Positions 13,515 through 21,370 of a DNA stretch of 21,370 bases are shown here, in pieces (within the stretch, counting starts at the first letter, position 1; every line of letters begins with the position of its first letter). Under the pieces are notes generated by a model. That model was not told where the DNA came from. It was given only the letters and a program-made list of their open reading frames with translations, and searched no databases. The DNA comes from JACJVV01 sp047603135 (GTDB taxonomy: Archaea > Nanobdellota > Nanobdellia > Woesearchaeales > JACJVV01): assembly GCA_047603135.1 (NCBI GenBank), contig JBLKOW010000006.1, positions 1 through 21,370 on the forward strand, in the 5' to 3' direction. Both the position numbers and the translations under genes were made by a program.

Positions 13515-14789
13515 ATGAACTTTGATCATTTAAAACAACAAGATCCAGAAGTGTATCATATTATTGTTGATGAAATTGAGCGACAGAATGAAGGAGTGGA
13601 ACTTATTGCTTCTGAAAATCTTGTAAGTAATTCCGTATTAGAAGCAACAGGAAGCCATTTAACCAATAAATATTCTGAAGGGTATGCTGGAAAAAGATAT
13701 TACGCTGGAAATGAATTTATTGATAAAAGTGAAGAGCTTGCTATCGCGCGCGCAAAACTGTTATTTGGTGCTGAGCATGTCAATGTACAACCTCATGCTG
13801 GAAGTCAGGCAAACATGGAAGCATATTTTGCATTACTAAACTTAAAAGATAAAATCTTAGGAATGAAACTAGACCATGGAGGACATCTTACTCATGGAAG
13901 TCCTGTTAATTTCTCAGGAAAATTCTATACTTTTTCATCATATGGTGTTGATAAAGAAACAGGCAGAATAAATTATGATGAAGTTGCAGAAATTGCACAA
14001 AAAGAACAACCAAAGTTATTGTTAAGCGGAGCATCAGCATATCCACGGACTATTGATTTTAAACGCTTTCAAAAGATTGCAGAGGAAGTTGGATGTTACC
14101 ACATGGCAGATATTGCACATATCTCTGGACTCATTGCAGCAAAACTTCATCCTGATCCAGTTTCAGTATGTGATGTGATTACTACAACGACACATAAAAC
14201 ACTACGCGGGCCACGAGGAGCAATAATTATGTCAAAGAAAGAAGATCGCTTAAAACCGGATGGAAAGAAGAATCTTGCGCAGAAAATTGATAGTGCTGTT
14301 TTCCCTGGAATGCAAGGCGGACCACTTGACCATGTTATTGCAGCAAAAGCAGTTGCCTTCGGAGAAGCATTAAAACCAGCATTTCCTGTGTATCAAAAAC
14401 AAGTTATTGTAAATGCACAAGCTATGGCAAAAACACTGCTTGACAAAGGCATTACACTTGTTTCAGGAGGAACAGATAATCATTTACTTTTGCTTGATGT
14501 TAGCGCATTAGGTATTGGAGGAAAGACTGCTGAAAAAGCACTTGAAACAGCTGGTATTTATTGTAACAAAAACATGATTCCTCATGACTCACGAAGTCCA
14601 TTTGATCCATCTGGTATTCGAATTGGAACTCCAGCAATGACAACGAGAGGATTTAAAGAAGATGCTTCACAAGAGATTGCTGAAATTATTAGCAATGTCT
14701 TGCATAATCCAAAAGATGATGATATTCTTACCAAATCACGAAAGCGTGTAACTGAACTATGTAAAGAATATCCTATTTACAAAGACTAA
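13515..14789 (+). CDS. glyA: Serine hydroxymethyltransferase
   Basis: A PLP enzyme that converts serine and a tetrahydrofolate-type carrier to glycine and the methylene carrier, supplying one-carbon units, for example for dTMP. The 424-aa protein shows the family blocks: VELIASENLVS, YSEGYAGKRYYAGN, NVQPHAGSQAN, MADIAHISGLIAA, the PLP lysine in TTTTHKTLRGPRG, and FPGMQGGP. It looks like the bacterial-type enzyme. ATG at 13515 is preferred over GTG at 13509, because gaggtg lies 7 nt before the ATG. It is the first gene of an apparent four-gene operon with cutA, a membrane protein and an NMD3-like gene. Confidence 0.96.
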   Translation: MNFDHLKQQDPEVYHIIVDEIERQNEGVELIASENLVSNSVLEATGSHLTNKYSEGYAGKRYYAGNEFIDKSEELAIARAKLLFGAEHVNVQPHAGSQANMEAYFALLNLKDKILGMKLDHGGHLTHGSPVNFSGKFYTFSSYGVDKETGRINYDEVAEIAQKEQPKLLLSGASAYPRTIDFKRFQKIAEEVGCYHMADIAHISGLIAAKLHPDPVSVCDVITTTTHKTLRGPRGAIIMSKKEDRLKPDGKKNLAQKIDSAVFPGMQGGPLDHVIAAKAVAFGEALKPAFPVYQKQVIVNAQAMAKTLLDKGITLVSGGTDNHLLLLDVSALGIGGKTAEKALETAGIYCNKNMIPHDSRSPFDPSGIRIGTPAMTTRGFKEDASQEIAEIISNVLHNPKDDDILTKSRKRVTELCKEYPIYKD

Positions 14790-14815
14790 CACAAGAATTA
14801 TAAAAGGTATAAGAA

Positions 14816-15166
14816 ATGACGAGTGAATTGAATGATTCAAATGATGACATTTGTGTTGGATACGTTACACATCCTGATAAGAAACATGCACAAAAAATTG
14901 TTGATGCACTTCTCAAAGAGCGATTGATTGCATGTGCAGTATATCTCTCAGCTGAAAGTTCATACATCTGGAAAGGTGACATCACTCATGATTCTGAATG
15001 TATTACACTTCTTAAAACAAGGCATGATTTGTGGGATACAGTGAAAGAAAGAATTATAAAAATACATGAGTACGATACCCCATGTATACTCCAATTTTCT
15101 GGAAAAGCATCAGAACCTTATATGCAGTGGCTCAGGAATGAAACGCAGAAAGCACACACCAAATGA
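14816..15166 (+). CDS. cutA: CutA1-family protein
   Basis: A 116-aa homologue of the trimeric CutA1 proteins, linked to divalent-cation tolerance in bacteria though the molecular role is unsettled. Family features: VGYVTHPDKKHAQKIVDALLKERLIACAV, then SSYIWKGDITHDSECITLLKTRHDLW, and IHEYDTPCILQF. The usual 'N' of the ACVN motif is replaced by Y (ACAVYL). It lies 26 bp after glyA with its own ribosome site (aaaggt). Its last 29 bp overlap the start of the next membrane-protein gene, which implies coupling. Confidence 0.9.
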   Translation: MTSELNDSNDDICVGYVTHPDKKHAQKIVDALLKERLIACAVYLSAESSYIWKGDITHDSECITLLKTRHDLWDTVKERIIKIHEYDTPCILQFSGKASEPYMQWLRNETQKAHTK

Positions 15167-15737
15167 CTTGCCAGATAATGCCGCCCGATTTATACGCGGA
15201 TTACAAAAATACCTTTACAGAAGAAGATATAGCGTTGCAATCATACTAATAGCAATTATTCTAATATTTCTTTTTTTTGGATTTATTAGAATAGCTTTCT
15301 TTTTTGTTACATTTATTATCCTAAATATATTTGTCTCATATTTAGCAAAGACTATTCCGCGATTTACCACAAGTCTTGAACTTACACTTTTTGGAACTGT
15401 CTTAATGGGCGTTTCATACGGTTCTCGAATTGGGGCTGTATTTGGACTTCTTTCAGCAATTCTTTATTACTACGGGGCACATCGCTTTTCATACTTCATT
15501 ATCATTTTTGCACCATTGTATGCAGTAGTAGGAATTATTGCACCACTCTTAACAGGATATGAGATTTTTACCATTGGTATGATTTGTGCTCTAGGGTACA
15601 CTATTATATCAAGTATACTTGTTATTATCATATTTAATGCTAAAATAGATAAAACACTAGGATTTGCCTTTATTAATACAGTGTGGAACTTCGTAATCTT
15701 TAAATACATTGCACCACTTATTATTTTTCTTATGTAA
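15138..15737 (+). CDS. Polytopic membrane protein, about 6 TM, unknown
   Basis: Started at ATG 15138 (MKRRKHTPNDLPDNAARFIRG) it is 199 aa. agga sits just before the ATG. The longer frame from 15066 lies entirely within cutA and is unlikely. A basic cytoplasmic N-terminus is followed by about six hydrophobic segments (roughly residues 32-50, 53-70, 83-115, 117-138, 143-166 and 175-198). The small glycine-rich segment GTVLMGVSYGSRIGAVFGLLSA recalls ECF S-component or MreD-like membrane proteins, but I cannot assign it. It overlaps cutA by 29 bp and precedes the NMD3-like gene by about 20 bp. Confidence 0.7.
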   Translation: MKRRKHTPNDLPDNAARFIRGLQKYLYRRRYSVAIILIAIILIFLFFGFIRIAFFFVTFIILNIFVSYLAKTIPRFTTSLELTLFGTVLMGVSYGSRIGAVFGLLSAILYYYGAHRFSYFIIIFAPLYAVVGIIAPLLTGYEIFTIGMICALGYTIISSILVIIIFNAKIDKTLGFAFINTVWNFVIFKYIAPLIIFLM

Positions 15738-15758
15738 ATTGCATTCATGGGCAGGAAT

Positions 15759-16232
15759 ATGGCAGAACGAAAATCAATTCAACAAAAAAAGCAAGAAGCA
15801 CGTGATCAAAACGATAAATATTTTGAAGCAGTTCTCCAGCTACGTTACCATACTGAAGAACAATTTAATGAAATATTTGATTTTCTTGAAAAAAGCGAGT
15901 GTAGAATCACTAAGCATATTGTTCAGCCAGAGGGCATTGATTTATATATCGCATCACAAAAGTTTGCACAACAATTTGGTAAATGGGTAAAGAATAGATA
16001 TAATTGTCAAGTTTCAAGCTCACGGACATTACATACACGCGATACTCGCCTTGGAAAAGATTTATACCGAGTTACTATTCTTGTTTTTTTCATGACCCAT
16101 AAAGTAGGAGATATTGTTACTCTTAATGGGGATGAGATTAAGATTATGTCACTTGGAACTAAACCCTCTGGAAAAATTCTAAAGACAGGTAAGCGTATTT
16201 TTATTGACGCGCGAACACTTCGTGATTTATGA
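15759..16232 (+). CDS. NMD3-like protein without N-terminal zinc ribbons
   Basis: A 157-aa protein resembling the conserved core of archaeal NMD3, a 60S/50S-subunit export or assembly factor in eukaryotes whose archaeal role is less clear. Matching blocks: YFEAVLQLR, EGIDLYIASQKFAQQFGKWV, SSSRTLHTRDTRLGKDLYRVTILV, HKVGDIVTLNGDEIKIMSLG. Usual NMD3 proteins begin with cysteine-rich zinc ribbons; here the N-terminus is a charged helix (MAERKSIQQKKQEARDQNDK) with no CxxC, so this is a short form. The start at 15759 or 15747 (MGRN) is uncertain; agga lies between them. It is the last gene of the glyA operon. Confidence 0.75.
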   Translation: MAERKSIQQKKQEARDQNDKYFEAVLQLRYHTEEQFNEIFDFLEKSECRITKHIVQPEGIDLYIASQKFAQQFGKWVKNRYNCQVSSSRTLHTRDTRLGKDLYRVTILVFFMTHKVGDIVTLNGDEIKIMSLGTKPSGKILKTGKRIFIDARTLRDL

Positions 16233-16267
16233 GATTAATTTTGATATATTTTTTATGTTGTAATTCT

Positions 16268-17581
16268 TTATTTACGTAATTCTTTTGCACGCTGATTTCG
16301 ATAACTCTGTACAACATCTTCGACTTTTTTAAGTACCTGAGACTCTTTCTTACTGCGAATGTCAGGTGACATAGAAGACTTTTGAATTGAGGAGATATTA
16401 CTTACTGGCAGCAGTGCAATATTTTCATAGATTGCTATTTTTTTAGGATAAAAGACATACTTGCAAGCACTTTGAACGATTACATCCTCTGGAACTTTAG
16501 TTGCTGATAGTATGATATATTTTGCAGGAATACGAGAAACATTTGTAATATCATATACGCGAGTATTATTTACAAGAATAAGACGCTCTTCCTTAAAAGA
16601 ATCTTTGCTAAGTGATTTAATAAAATCTGATAATGTGTTATATACTGGAATGAAAATGTACTTTCCTGTTTGAACTGCATGTGAAAGATTACTGATTGCT
16701 TTTTCACGGGATTGAAGTATCCGCGTTATGTTTTCAATTTTATTTGCAAGTACGTTTATACGTTTCTCTTTTTGTACAAGTAGATTCATTAACTCTTTTA
16801 CATCTTTTGTTCGGGTAGTTTTAGGATTATTACTTTCTGCTATCTTTTTCTGCAATATTTTTAATTGAGTTGTAAGATGAGTGTTTTGGCGTGCTAAATT
16901 TGTGTGAGAGCGCTGAAGATTTTTAAGTAAAACTGACTGAGCTGATTTTCCCTTTGCTTCTTTCTTAGCACTGCTAGTGATTGTTTGAGAATTTGACTGA
17001 GAAGTTAATGAAGTTATAGATTGAGTAGTATTCTTATTTGATTTATTTGGAGATGAAGAAGATTCTTGAGAAGTGTTATGTTCTGCTAAGGAAGTTTCGA
17101 GCAAATCCACTAGCACAGTATAGTTTTGCTCTTCATTTCGAATAGCTGATTCAATAAATAAAGTGTGTGGAATATTCTTGAATTTTTCAGGATTCTTTCG
17201 AATGTACTTTTCAATATCTTGAATACGTAAACGATAATGCTCAAATGCAATTAATATTGCTGCAGCTGCATCACGCTCATGTGAATTATTTGTTGCAAGA
17301 TGTTTTGTTAATGCATTTTTCTCAGCAACAGAAATGTCTTCTTTAGGAGCAAATAACTTTGCACCAAGACTCGTTGCTATCGACTTGACTGTTTGAGGAC
17401 TTTTTTGTTTATCTGAAGCAAGTAAAACGACTTTTCCTTGATATGTAACACGCGTTATTTTTCGGATTAATGAGTCTGGAGATATGCCACGCTCTGAAAA
17501 TAATGTCACTTCCATCGTTTGGATGTTTAGCAGGGCATATGCTGCTGTTGTTCCTGGATCAATACCTACAAAATAAATCAT
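16268..17581 (-). CDS. DUF460-type protein: RNase H-like domain plus coiled coil
   Basis: A 437-aa protein. The N-terminal domain (residues 1-125) is an RNase H/RuvC-like fold typical of archaeal DUF460. FVGIDPGTTAAYALLN carries the first acidic residue, and NSHERDAAAAILIAFEHY near residue 104 carries a late one, so metal-dependent nuclease chemistry is possible. Next comes a Ser/Thr/Gln/Asn-rich linker (about 165-210), a coiled coil (about 215-300), and a C-terminal domain (KYIFIPVYNTLSDFI ... VNNTRVYDITNV ... KYIILSATKVP). A GGGAG ribosome site lies 7 nt before the ATG, and a TATA box at 17623-17629 gives a leader of about 20 nt. It is divergent from rtcA. Confidence 0.85.
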   Translation of the reverse strand: MIYFVGIDPGTTAAYALLNIQTMEVTLFSERGISPDSLIRKITRVTYQGKVVLLASDKQKSPQTVKSIATSLGAKLFAPKEDISVAEKNALTKHLATNNSHERDAAAAILIAFEHYRLRIQDIEKYIRKNPEKFKNIPHTLFIESAIRNEEQNYTVLVDLLETSLAEHNTSQESSSSPNKSNKNTTQSITSLTSQSNSQTITSSAKKEAKGKSAQSVLLKNLQRSHTNLARQNTHLTTQLKILQKKIAESNNPKTTRTKDVKELMNLLVQKEKRINVLANKIENITRILQSREKAISNLSHAVQTGKYIFIPVYNTLSDFIKSLSKDSFKEERLILVNNTRVYDITNVSRIPAKYIILSATKVPEDVIVQSACKYVFYPKKIAIYENIALLPVSNISSIQKSSMSPDIRSKKESQVLKKVEDVVQSYRNQRAKELRK

Positions 17582-17622
17582 GTTTTCTCCCTTATAATGA
17601 GACTTTTTACTCTTTTACTTCC

Positions 17623-17629
17623 TTTATAT
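17623..17629 (-). promoter_or_regulatory. TATA box of the DUF460 gene
   Basis: The minus strand reads gatataaagg about 45 nt before the ATG, predicting a leader of about 20 nt that contains GGGAG (17587-17591). Confidence 0.45.
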
Positions 17630-17639
17630 CTTAATAAGT

Positions 17640-17647
17640 TTTATATA
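17640..17647 (+). promoter_or_regulatory. TATA box of rtcA
   Basis: The sequence ttttatataac is centred 26 nt before the rtcA ATG at 17670, giving a leaderless transcript. It lies 88 bp from the divergent DUF460 start. Confidence 0.6.
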
Positions 17648-17669
17648 ACATGTTAAAATACTTTTTGGC

Positions 17670-18761
17670 ATGATAGAAATTGACGGTAGTATGGCAGAAG
17701 GAGGAGGACAGATAGTGCGAACTGCACTTGGACTGAGCTCTATAACCCTTAAACCCTTTCGTATCACAAACATTCGCAAAAATAGATCAAACCCAGGATT
17801 AAGTCAGCAACACGTCATGTGCATTAAAGCATGTGCACAAATGACTAATGCATTTGTCTCTGGAAATAATGTTGGTTCAACTGAGATTGAATTTATTCCA
17901 AAAGTTATAAAGAATAGACAATTTATTATAAATATTGGAACAGCAGGAAGCATTCCCCTTTTATTGCAGGGCCTTCTTCCAGCATTATTATTCACTGAAA
18001 GCGATATTACGATCACAGGAGGAACAGATGTACAGTGGAGTATGCCAATTGATTATTTTAGACATGTATTACTTCCTGCATTAATGCCTTACTGCAATGT
18101 TACTGTTTTATGTGAGAAACGTGGTTATTATCCAGCAGGTGAAGGGAAAGTTATTATTCGAACTAAACCACGTTTTAGACGACCAGATTTTGATACATTT
18201 CAGGATTTTTATCAATTTATTTTTGGGAATCCACCACTTGAACTTCATAAAAAAGGAGAATTAATATGCATTAAAGGTGTAAGTCATGCATCACAATCGC
18301 TTCAAGGAAATGAAGTTAGTGAACGGCAGGCAGATACTGCTGAACTTATGCTTCGCAAAGAATGCCCTGTTGATTTACAGCGAACATACGCACACACTTC
18401 TTCAATAGGATCAGGAATTGTTCTTTATGCTCTTTATAATAGCTCAGGAAATCATCATCACCAATACCGTATTGGTGCAGATTTCCTTGGACAAAAGAAA
18501 ATAAAAGCAGAAGAAGTAGCACGAAATGCAGTTGAGAAACTAAGAACAGTCATTCATGCACCATATGTTGTTGATGATGTACTTCAAGACAACCTTATAC
18601 CATTCCTTGGACTTTTTGGTGGACGGATGCTCTCTGGCCCTATTACGGAACACACACGTGCAAATATTGCTGTCTGTGAAGCATTTCTTAAAACAACATA
18701 CATTATTGAAAATTATAATGATGCAATTTTAATATCAGTTCTTAATTCAAGCAATGCATAA
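17670..18761 (+). CDS. rtcA: RNA 3'-terminal phosphate cyclase
   Basis: Converts RNA 3'-phosphate to a 2',3'-cyclic phosphate via an adenylated histidine, in RNA repair or processing. The 363-aa protein has the family blocks: EIDGSMAEGGGQIVRTALGLS, RKNRSNPGLSQQH, INIGTAGSIPLLLQGLLPALL, GGTDVQWSMPIDYF, KRGYYPAGEGKV. The C-terminal active-site histidine H328 is in GPITEHTRANIAV. The length is normal. The final 49 bp overlap the 3' end of the convergent coiled-coil gene, so the two transcripts are complementary there. A leaderless start is set by the TATA box. Confidence 0.95.
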   Translation: MIEIDGSMAEGGGQIVRTALGLSSITLKPFRITNIRKNRSNPGLSQQHVMCIKACAQMTNAFVSGNNVGSTEIEFIPKVIKNRQFIINIGTAGSIPLLLQGLLPALLFTESDITITGGTDVQWSMPIDYFRHVLLPALMPYCNVTVLCEKRGYYPAGEGKVIIRTKPRFRRPDFDTFQDFYQFIFGNPPLELHKKGELICIKGVSHASQSLQGNEVSERQADTAELMLRKECPVDLQRTYAHTSSIGSGIVLYALYNSSGNHHHQYRIGADFLGQKKIKAEEVARNAVEKLRTVIHAPYVVDDVLQDNLIPFLGLFGGRMLSGPITEHTRANIAVCEAFLKTTYIIENYNDAILISVLNSSNA

Positions 18762-21370
18762 CTTAATTGTTTGCGTAGTGTGACATCGTTTACTGCAACA
18801 AGCATTTTCTCAACATTAGCAACAAGTTGTTTTGCACCATTAATATCACCTGTTGCAACACGTTTTTGTGCTTCGCGAATTAAAGACTCAACATCTTTTA
18901 CTGTTTTCTCAGGAGATTGTGATTGGGTTTCTTCTTGTTCAACCTCAACATAATCTTTCTTTTCCTCAGTTACTTTTGCTTGTTTTGTCTCATGCTTTAA
19001 TTCAGACTCTACATACGCATCCCATTTTCGCTGTTCAATAAGTTGTGATTCACGTTTCAAAAGTGCTTCTTTTTTGTTAAGCACTGCTTCTTTATGATCC
19101 AGTTTCTTAACAAGCTCAGCAGCTTTTACACCACGATCAACAAGCATTTTTTCATACTCGTTGAGTTTTTCTTGCTTCATAGTGAGTTCGAAAATCATTT
19201 GCTTATACTTCTTCTCAAGATCATGCACTTCTGTTTTTAATGTAAGACTCTTTTTACGTGCTTGTACATTTTCTGCATTAATTTTTCTGGTTTCTGCAGC
19301 AGTAAAGACATTCTTTGCAATGGCTTTTTCTTTCTTCTCAAGGGCCTTAATGCGTGATTTCATTTCTTTTTCCATTGCTGCAACACGAGCTTTTGCTTCA
19401 TCTTCAATCTCTTGAAGTGATGATTCTTTCGTCGATAATGTATCTTCCTTACGTGATAACATTGATGCTTTTTTAGTAAGTGACGTTTGATATTTTTTAA
19501 GCTCTTTACGCAAAGTCATAAAACGCTCAACACCTTCTTCAACAGCAGTGTGCTGGTTCTGCAAATTCTCAAGTGCTTCATTTGCATGTTGCATCTTAAT
19601 CTTAAGTTCTGTTTTACTATTTTCAATTGCTTTTTTAGATGCTTCAAGCTCAGTTTCACGTTGATCCCATTCAGCAGTTATATGAGTTAACTCACGCTTC
19701 CAGTTTTGCACAGCATTTGCAATTTCTGTTTTTTCACGCTCTAAATCTACCATAGAACTCTTTATTTCATCAAGACGACGTGTCCAGGACACTTTATCCT
19801 CTTGCAGTGAAACAATGCCCTCATTAAGTGCGTGTTCTTTTTGATTTAGTAATGATTCTTTTTTTGATAATTGATAATGCTGATTTGCAAGCAGACGCTG
19901 TTTTTCATTAATGAACTCTTCAGTTTGGTAAATAGCATCTGTTTTTTCAAGATTCTTTTGAACAAGTGTTTCTTTAGCAACAAGTTGATTTTCTCGCTCA
20001 CCAAGTACTACAACTTTATCAGATAAGGACATTTGTAGTTTTTCAAGACTCTTTTCCTTTTCATTTAACAAAATGCGCATACGCTCAACGTCTTTTTCAT
20101 TCTCAAGAACAACATCAACATGCACACGTTCTGCCTCTAAGCGTTCTTCAAGTTCAGTAAGTTCTTTTCGTTTAGCAGAAAGTGAAGACTCTAGACTGAG
20201 TAATTCATCTTTTTGTTCAAGAAGATTCTTTTGAAGCTCACGAATTTCCGATTGACGATTTTGTACATCCTCATTCAGAGTAAAAAGACGACTTTCTTTC
20301 TGCGCTAATGATTCCGCTAATTTAATTAATTCTTTTTCTTTCGAAGAAAGTAAATCTGCCTTACGTGCAACATCTTTTTCAGTTTTAATGATAGCTGATG
20401 CTTGTTTATGACGCTCATTTGCTTCTTTGCGAAGAACTGCAACTTCTTCTTCAGCACTGAATAATTCAGAACGCTGTGATTCTAAATCTTTGTGAACACG
20501 CTCTAATTCTGATTCTTTTTCTAAAAGTTCTTTTTTCACACTTGCAAGATGTTCTTCTTGTGACTTTAAATCTTCTAGCTGTTCATCACGTGTTTTTTGG
20601 AATTTTTCTTGTCTTTCTTTTAAACGTAATTCTTTATCTGCAAGCATAGTTTCTTTTTTATTAAGAGATGTATCAAGAGTCAATAATTTCTTTTCTTTAG
20701 CAGACATTACTTTTTCTTTTTCATCTACTTCATTATCACGTTTAATGATGTGATCAGCTTCAACCATTTTATGTAAACAGTCTGCTTTTAGTTCCTCGAT
20801 TTCAGTCCTTTGTTTAGAGAGTAATTCTTGTTGTTTATCAAGTTCCTCTGATTTTTTCTGAATATCATGCTCTTGTTTTGTTAATGACTTTTGCTTCTGT
20901 TCAATTTCTTTCATTAATGAATTTGCTTTGAGATGCTCACCAAGAACACGCTTGTCAGCTTGTGCAATAGTAGTTATTTGCTTTTTTAGATGATTTAATT
21001 GCTGAACAACTTTTTGATGATCATCCACAAGTTTTTCTTTATCATTTTTGAGAATAAGGGCTTTTTTATGAAGTGCTGTTTTGTCCTCATCAAGTTTTTT
21101 CTGTAATGATGAAAGCTGTTTCTCTTTTGTTTCAATTTCTTTAACACGAACACCATTTTCTTTTTCAATTAAGTTCTTTAATTCTTTTACTTTCTTTTCT
21201 TTTTGAGTTAATTCAGATTCACGTGTCATTAATTCTGACTCTCGTTTTGCAAGAGCATCAGCCTTTTTCATATGTTCATCAATTAATTTTTGCGCACTGT
21301 CCTCACGAGCAGATGCTTCCTTGAGACGTTTTGATAGATCTTTATAGCGAGACTCGTCTTTGGATAATGA
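18713..21370 (-). CDS. Giant coiled-coil protein, 5' end outside window
   Basis: At least 885 residues are open to the right edge. The ATG at 21271 is internal because the frame stays open beyond it. Almost the whole protein is predicted coiled coil (E/K/L/Q-rich, almost no proline), with a recurring motif SLxxKExxLxxKExxL seen near residues 203, 321, 415, 468, 597 and 723 counted from the ATG at 21271. A related block (xxIIKxxxxV / VVLENEKDV) begins near 172, 291 and 385. There is no P-loop, so it is not an SMC ATPase by itself. After an acidic linker (EQEETQSQSPEKT), a C-terminal helical pair (VESLIREAQKRVATGDINGAKQLVANVEKML) looks TPR-like. The role is unknown; a structural or scaffold protein is one possibility. 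Confidence 0.85.
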   Translation of the reverse strand, partial: SLSKDESRYKDLSKRLKEASAREDSAQKLIDEHMKKADALAKRESELMTRESELTQKEKKVKELKNLIEKENGVRVKEIETKEKQLSSLQKKLDEDKTALHKKALILKNDKEKLVDDHQKVVQQLNHLKKQITTIAQADKRVLGEHLKANSLMKEIEQKQKSLTKQEHDIQKKSEELDKQQELLSKQRTEIEELKADCLHKMVEADHIIKRDNEVDEKEKVMSAKEKKLLTLDTSLNKKETMLADKELRLKERQEKFQKTRDEQLEDLKSQEEHLASVKKELLEKESELERVHKDLESQRSELFSAEEEVAVLRKEANERHKQASAIIKTEKDVARKADLLSSKEKELIKLAESLAQKESRLFTLNEDVQNRQSEIRELQKNLLEQKDELLSLESSLSAKRKELTELEERLEAERVHVDVVLENEKDVERMRILLNEKEKSLEKLQMSLSDKVVVLGERENQLVAKETLVQKNLEKTDAIYQTEEFINEKQRLLANQHYQLSKKESLLNQKEHALNEGIVSLQEDKVSWTRRLDEIKSSMVDLEREKTEIANAVQNWKRELTHITAEWDQRETELEASKKAIENSKTELKIKMQHANEALENLQNQHTAVEEGVERFMTLRKELKKYQTSLTKKASMLSRKEDTLSTKESSLQEIEDEAKARVAAMEKEMKSRIKALEKKEKAIAKNVFTAAETRKINAENVQARKKSLTLKTEVHDLEKKYKQMIFELTMKQEKLNEYEKMLVDRGVKAAELVKKLDHKEAVLNKKEALLKRESQLIEQRKWDAYVESELKHETKQAKVTEEKKDYVEVEQEETQSQSPEKTVKDVESLIREAQKRVATGDINGAKQLVANVEKMLVAVNDVTLRKQLSYALLELRTDIKIASL

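Noticed and set aside
15066..15137. Longer start for the 15138 membrane-protein gene
   Set aside because: The extra residues lie wholly within cutA and are not hydrophobic or family-like. The ATG at 15138 has agga beside it.
17601..17610. A fourth copy of the structured repeat (gactttttac match)
   Set aside because: Only the 10-bp right arm matches. No left arm or inner blocks are found nearby.

Overview
This window is AT-rich DNA that most likely comes from a DPANN-type archaeon, with Woesearchaeota/Pacearchaeota-like as the best guess. The archaeal assignment rests on several genes: a topoisomerase I ending in zinc ribbons, transcription factor S, an NMD3-like protein, a DUF460 protein, an RtcA cyclase, a Sec11-like Ser/His signal peptidase and a winged-helix HTH_45-type protein. 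It also rests on promoters: many first genes have a TATA-like box centred 26-28 nt before the start codon (leaderless transcripts), while most genes inside operons carry Shine-Dalgarno sequences. GlyA, CutA and Lgt look bacterial and suggest gene transfer. The species call is inference; no rRNA or tRNA gene was found.

Layout. Positions 1-279 hold a 154-bp-period tandem duplication of the topA 3' end, followed by topA (minus). Next are a small secreted protein (minus) and a divergent membrane protein overlapping a winged-helix regulator (plus). A MoxR AAA+ ATPase/VWA pair follows (minus). An IS481-like insertion sequence with a frameshifted transposase and 18-bp flanking direct repeats lies just upstream of the moxR TATA box. 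Then come a metallophosphoesterase (plus), a PepSY-like protein (minus), dUTPase plus a 29-aa ORF (plus), a radical-SAM-like protein lacking its three cluster cysteines (plus), thymidylate kinase (minus) and Lgt (minus). The lgt gene shares a divergent promoter region with signal peptidase I and transcription factor S (plus). An apparent operon follows: glyA, cutA, a membrane protein and an NMD3-like gene (plus). The window ends with DUF460 (minus), divergent rtcA (plus), and a giant coiled-coil gene (minus) that overlaps rtcA tail to tail and runs off the right edge.

How the genes fit together. dUTPase, the degenerate activase-like protein and thymidylate kinase form a loose pyrimidine-deoxynucleotide neighbourhood, and GlyA could supply the one-carbon unit for dTMP synthesis elsewhere. 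Lgt and signal peptidase both serve exported proteins. MoxR and the VWA protein form the usual ATPase/adaptor pair. RtcA, NMD3-like and DUF460 suggest RNA or ribosome work, but only by proximity.

The least explained signal is a family of three similar ~82-83-bp elements in the same orientation at 7431-7522, 9615-9696 and 11392-11474. Each is bounded by a gtaaaaagtc/gactttttac-type inverted repeat and can fold into a long interrupted hairpin with an inner stem-loop. One of them supplies the stop codon of lgt. They may be MITE-like or a structured RNA. Other notable points are the Cys-less radical SAM homologue, the long direct repeats and frameshift of the insertion sequence, the archaeal lgt, and the topA tail duplication.
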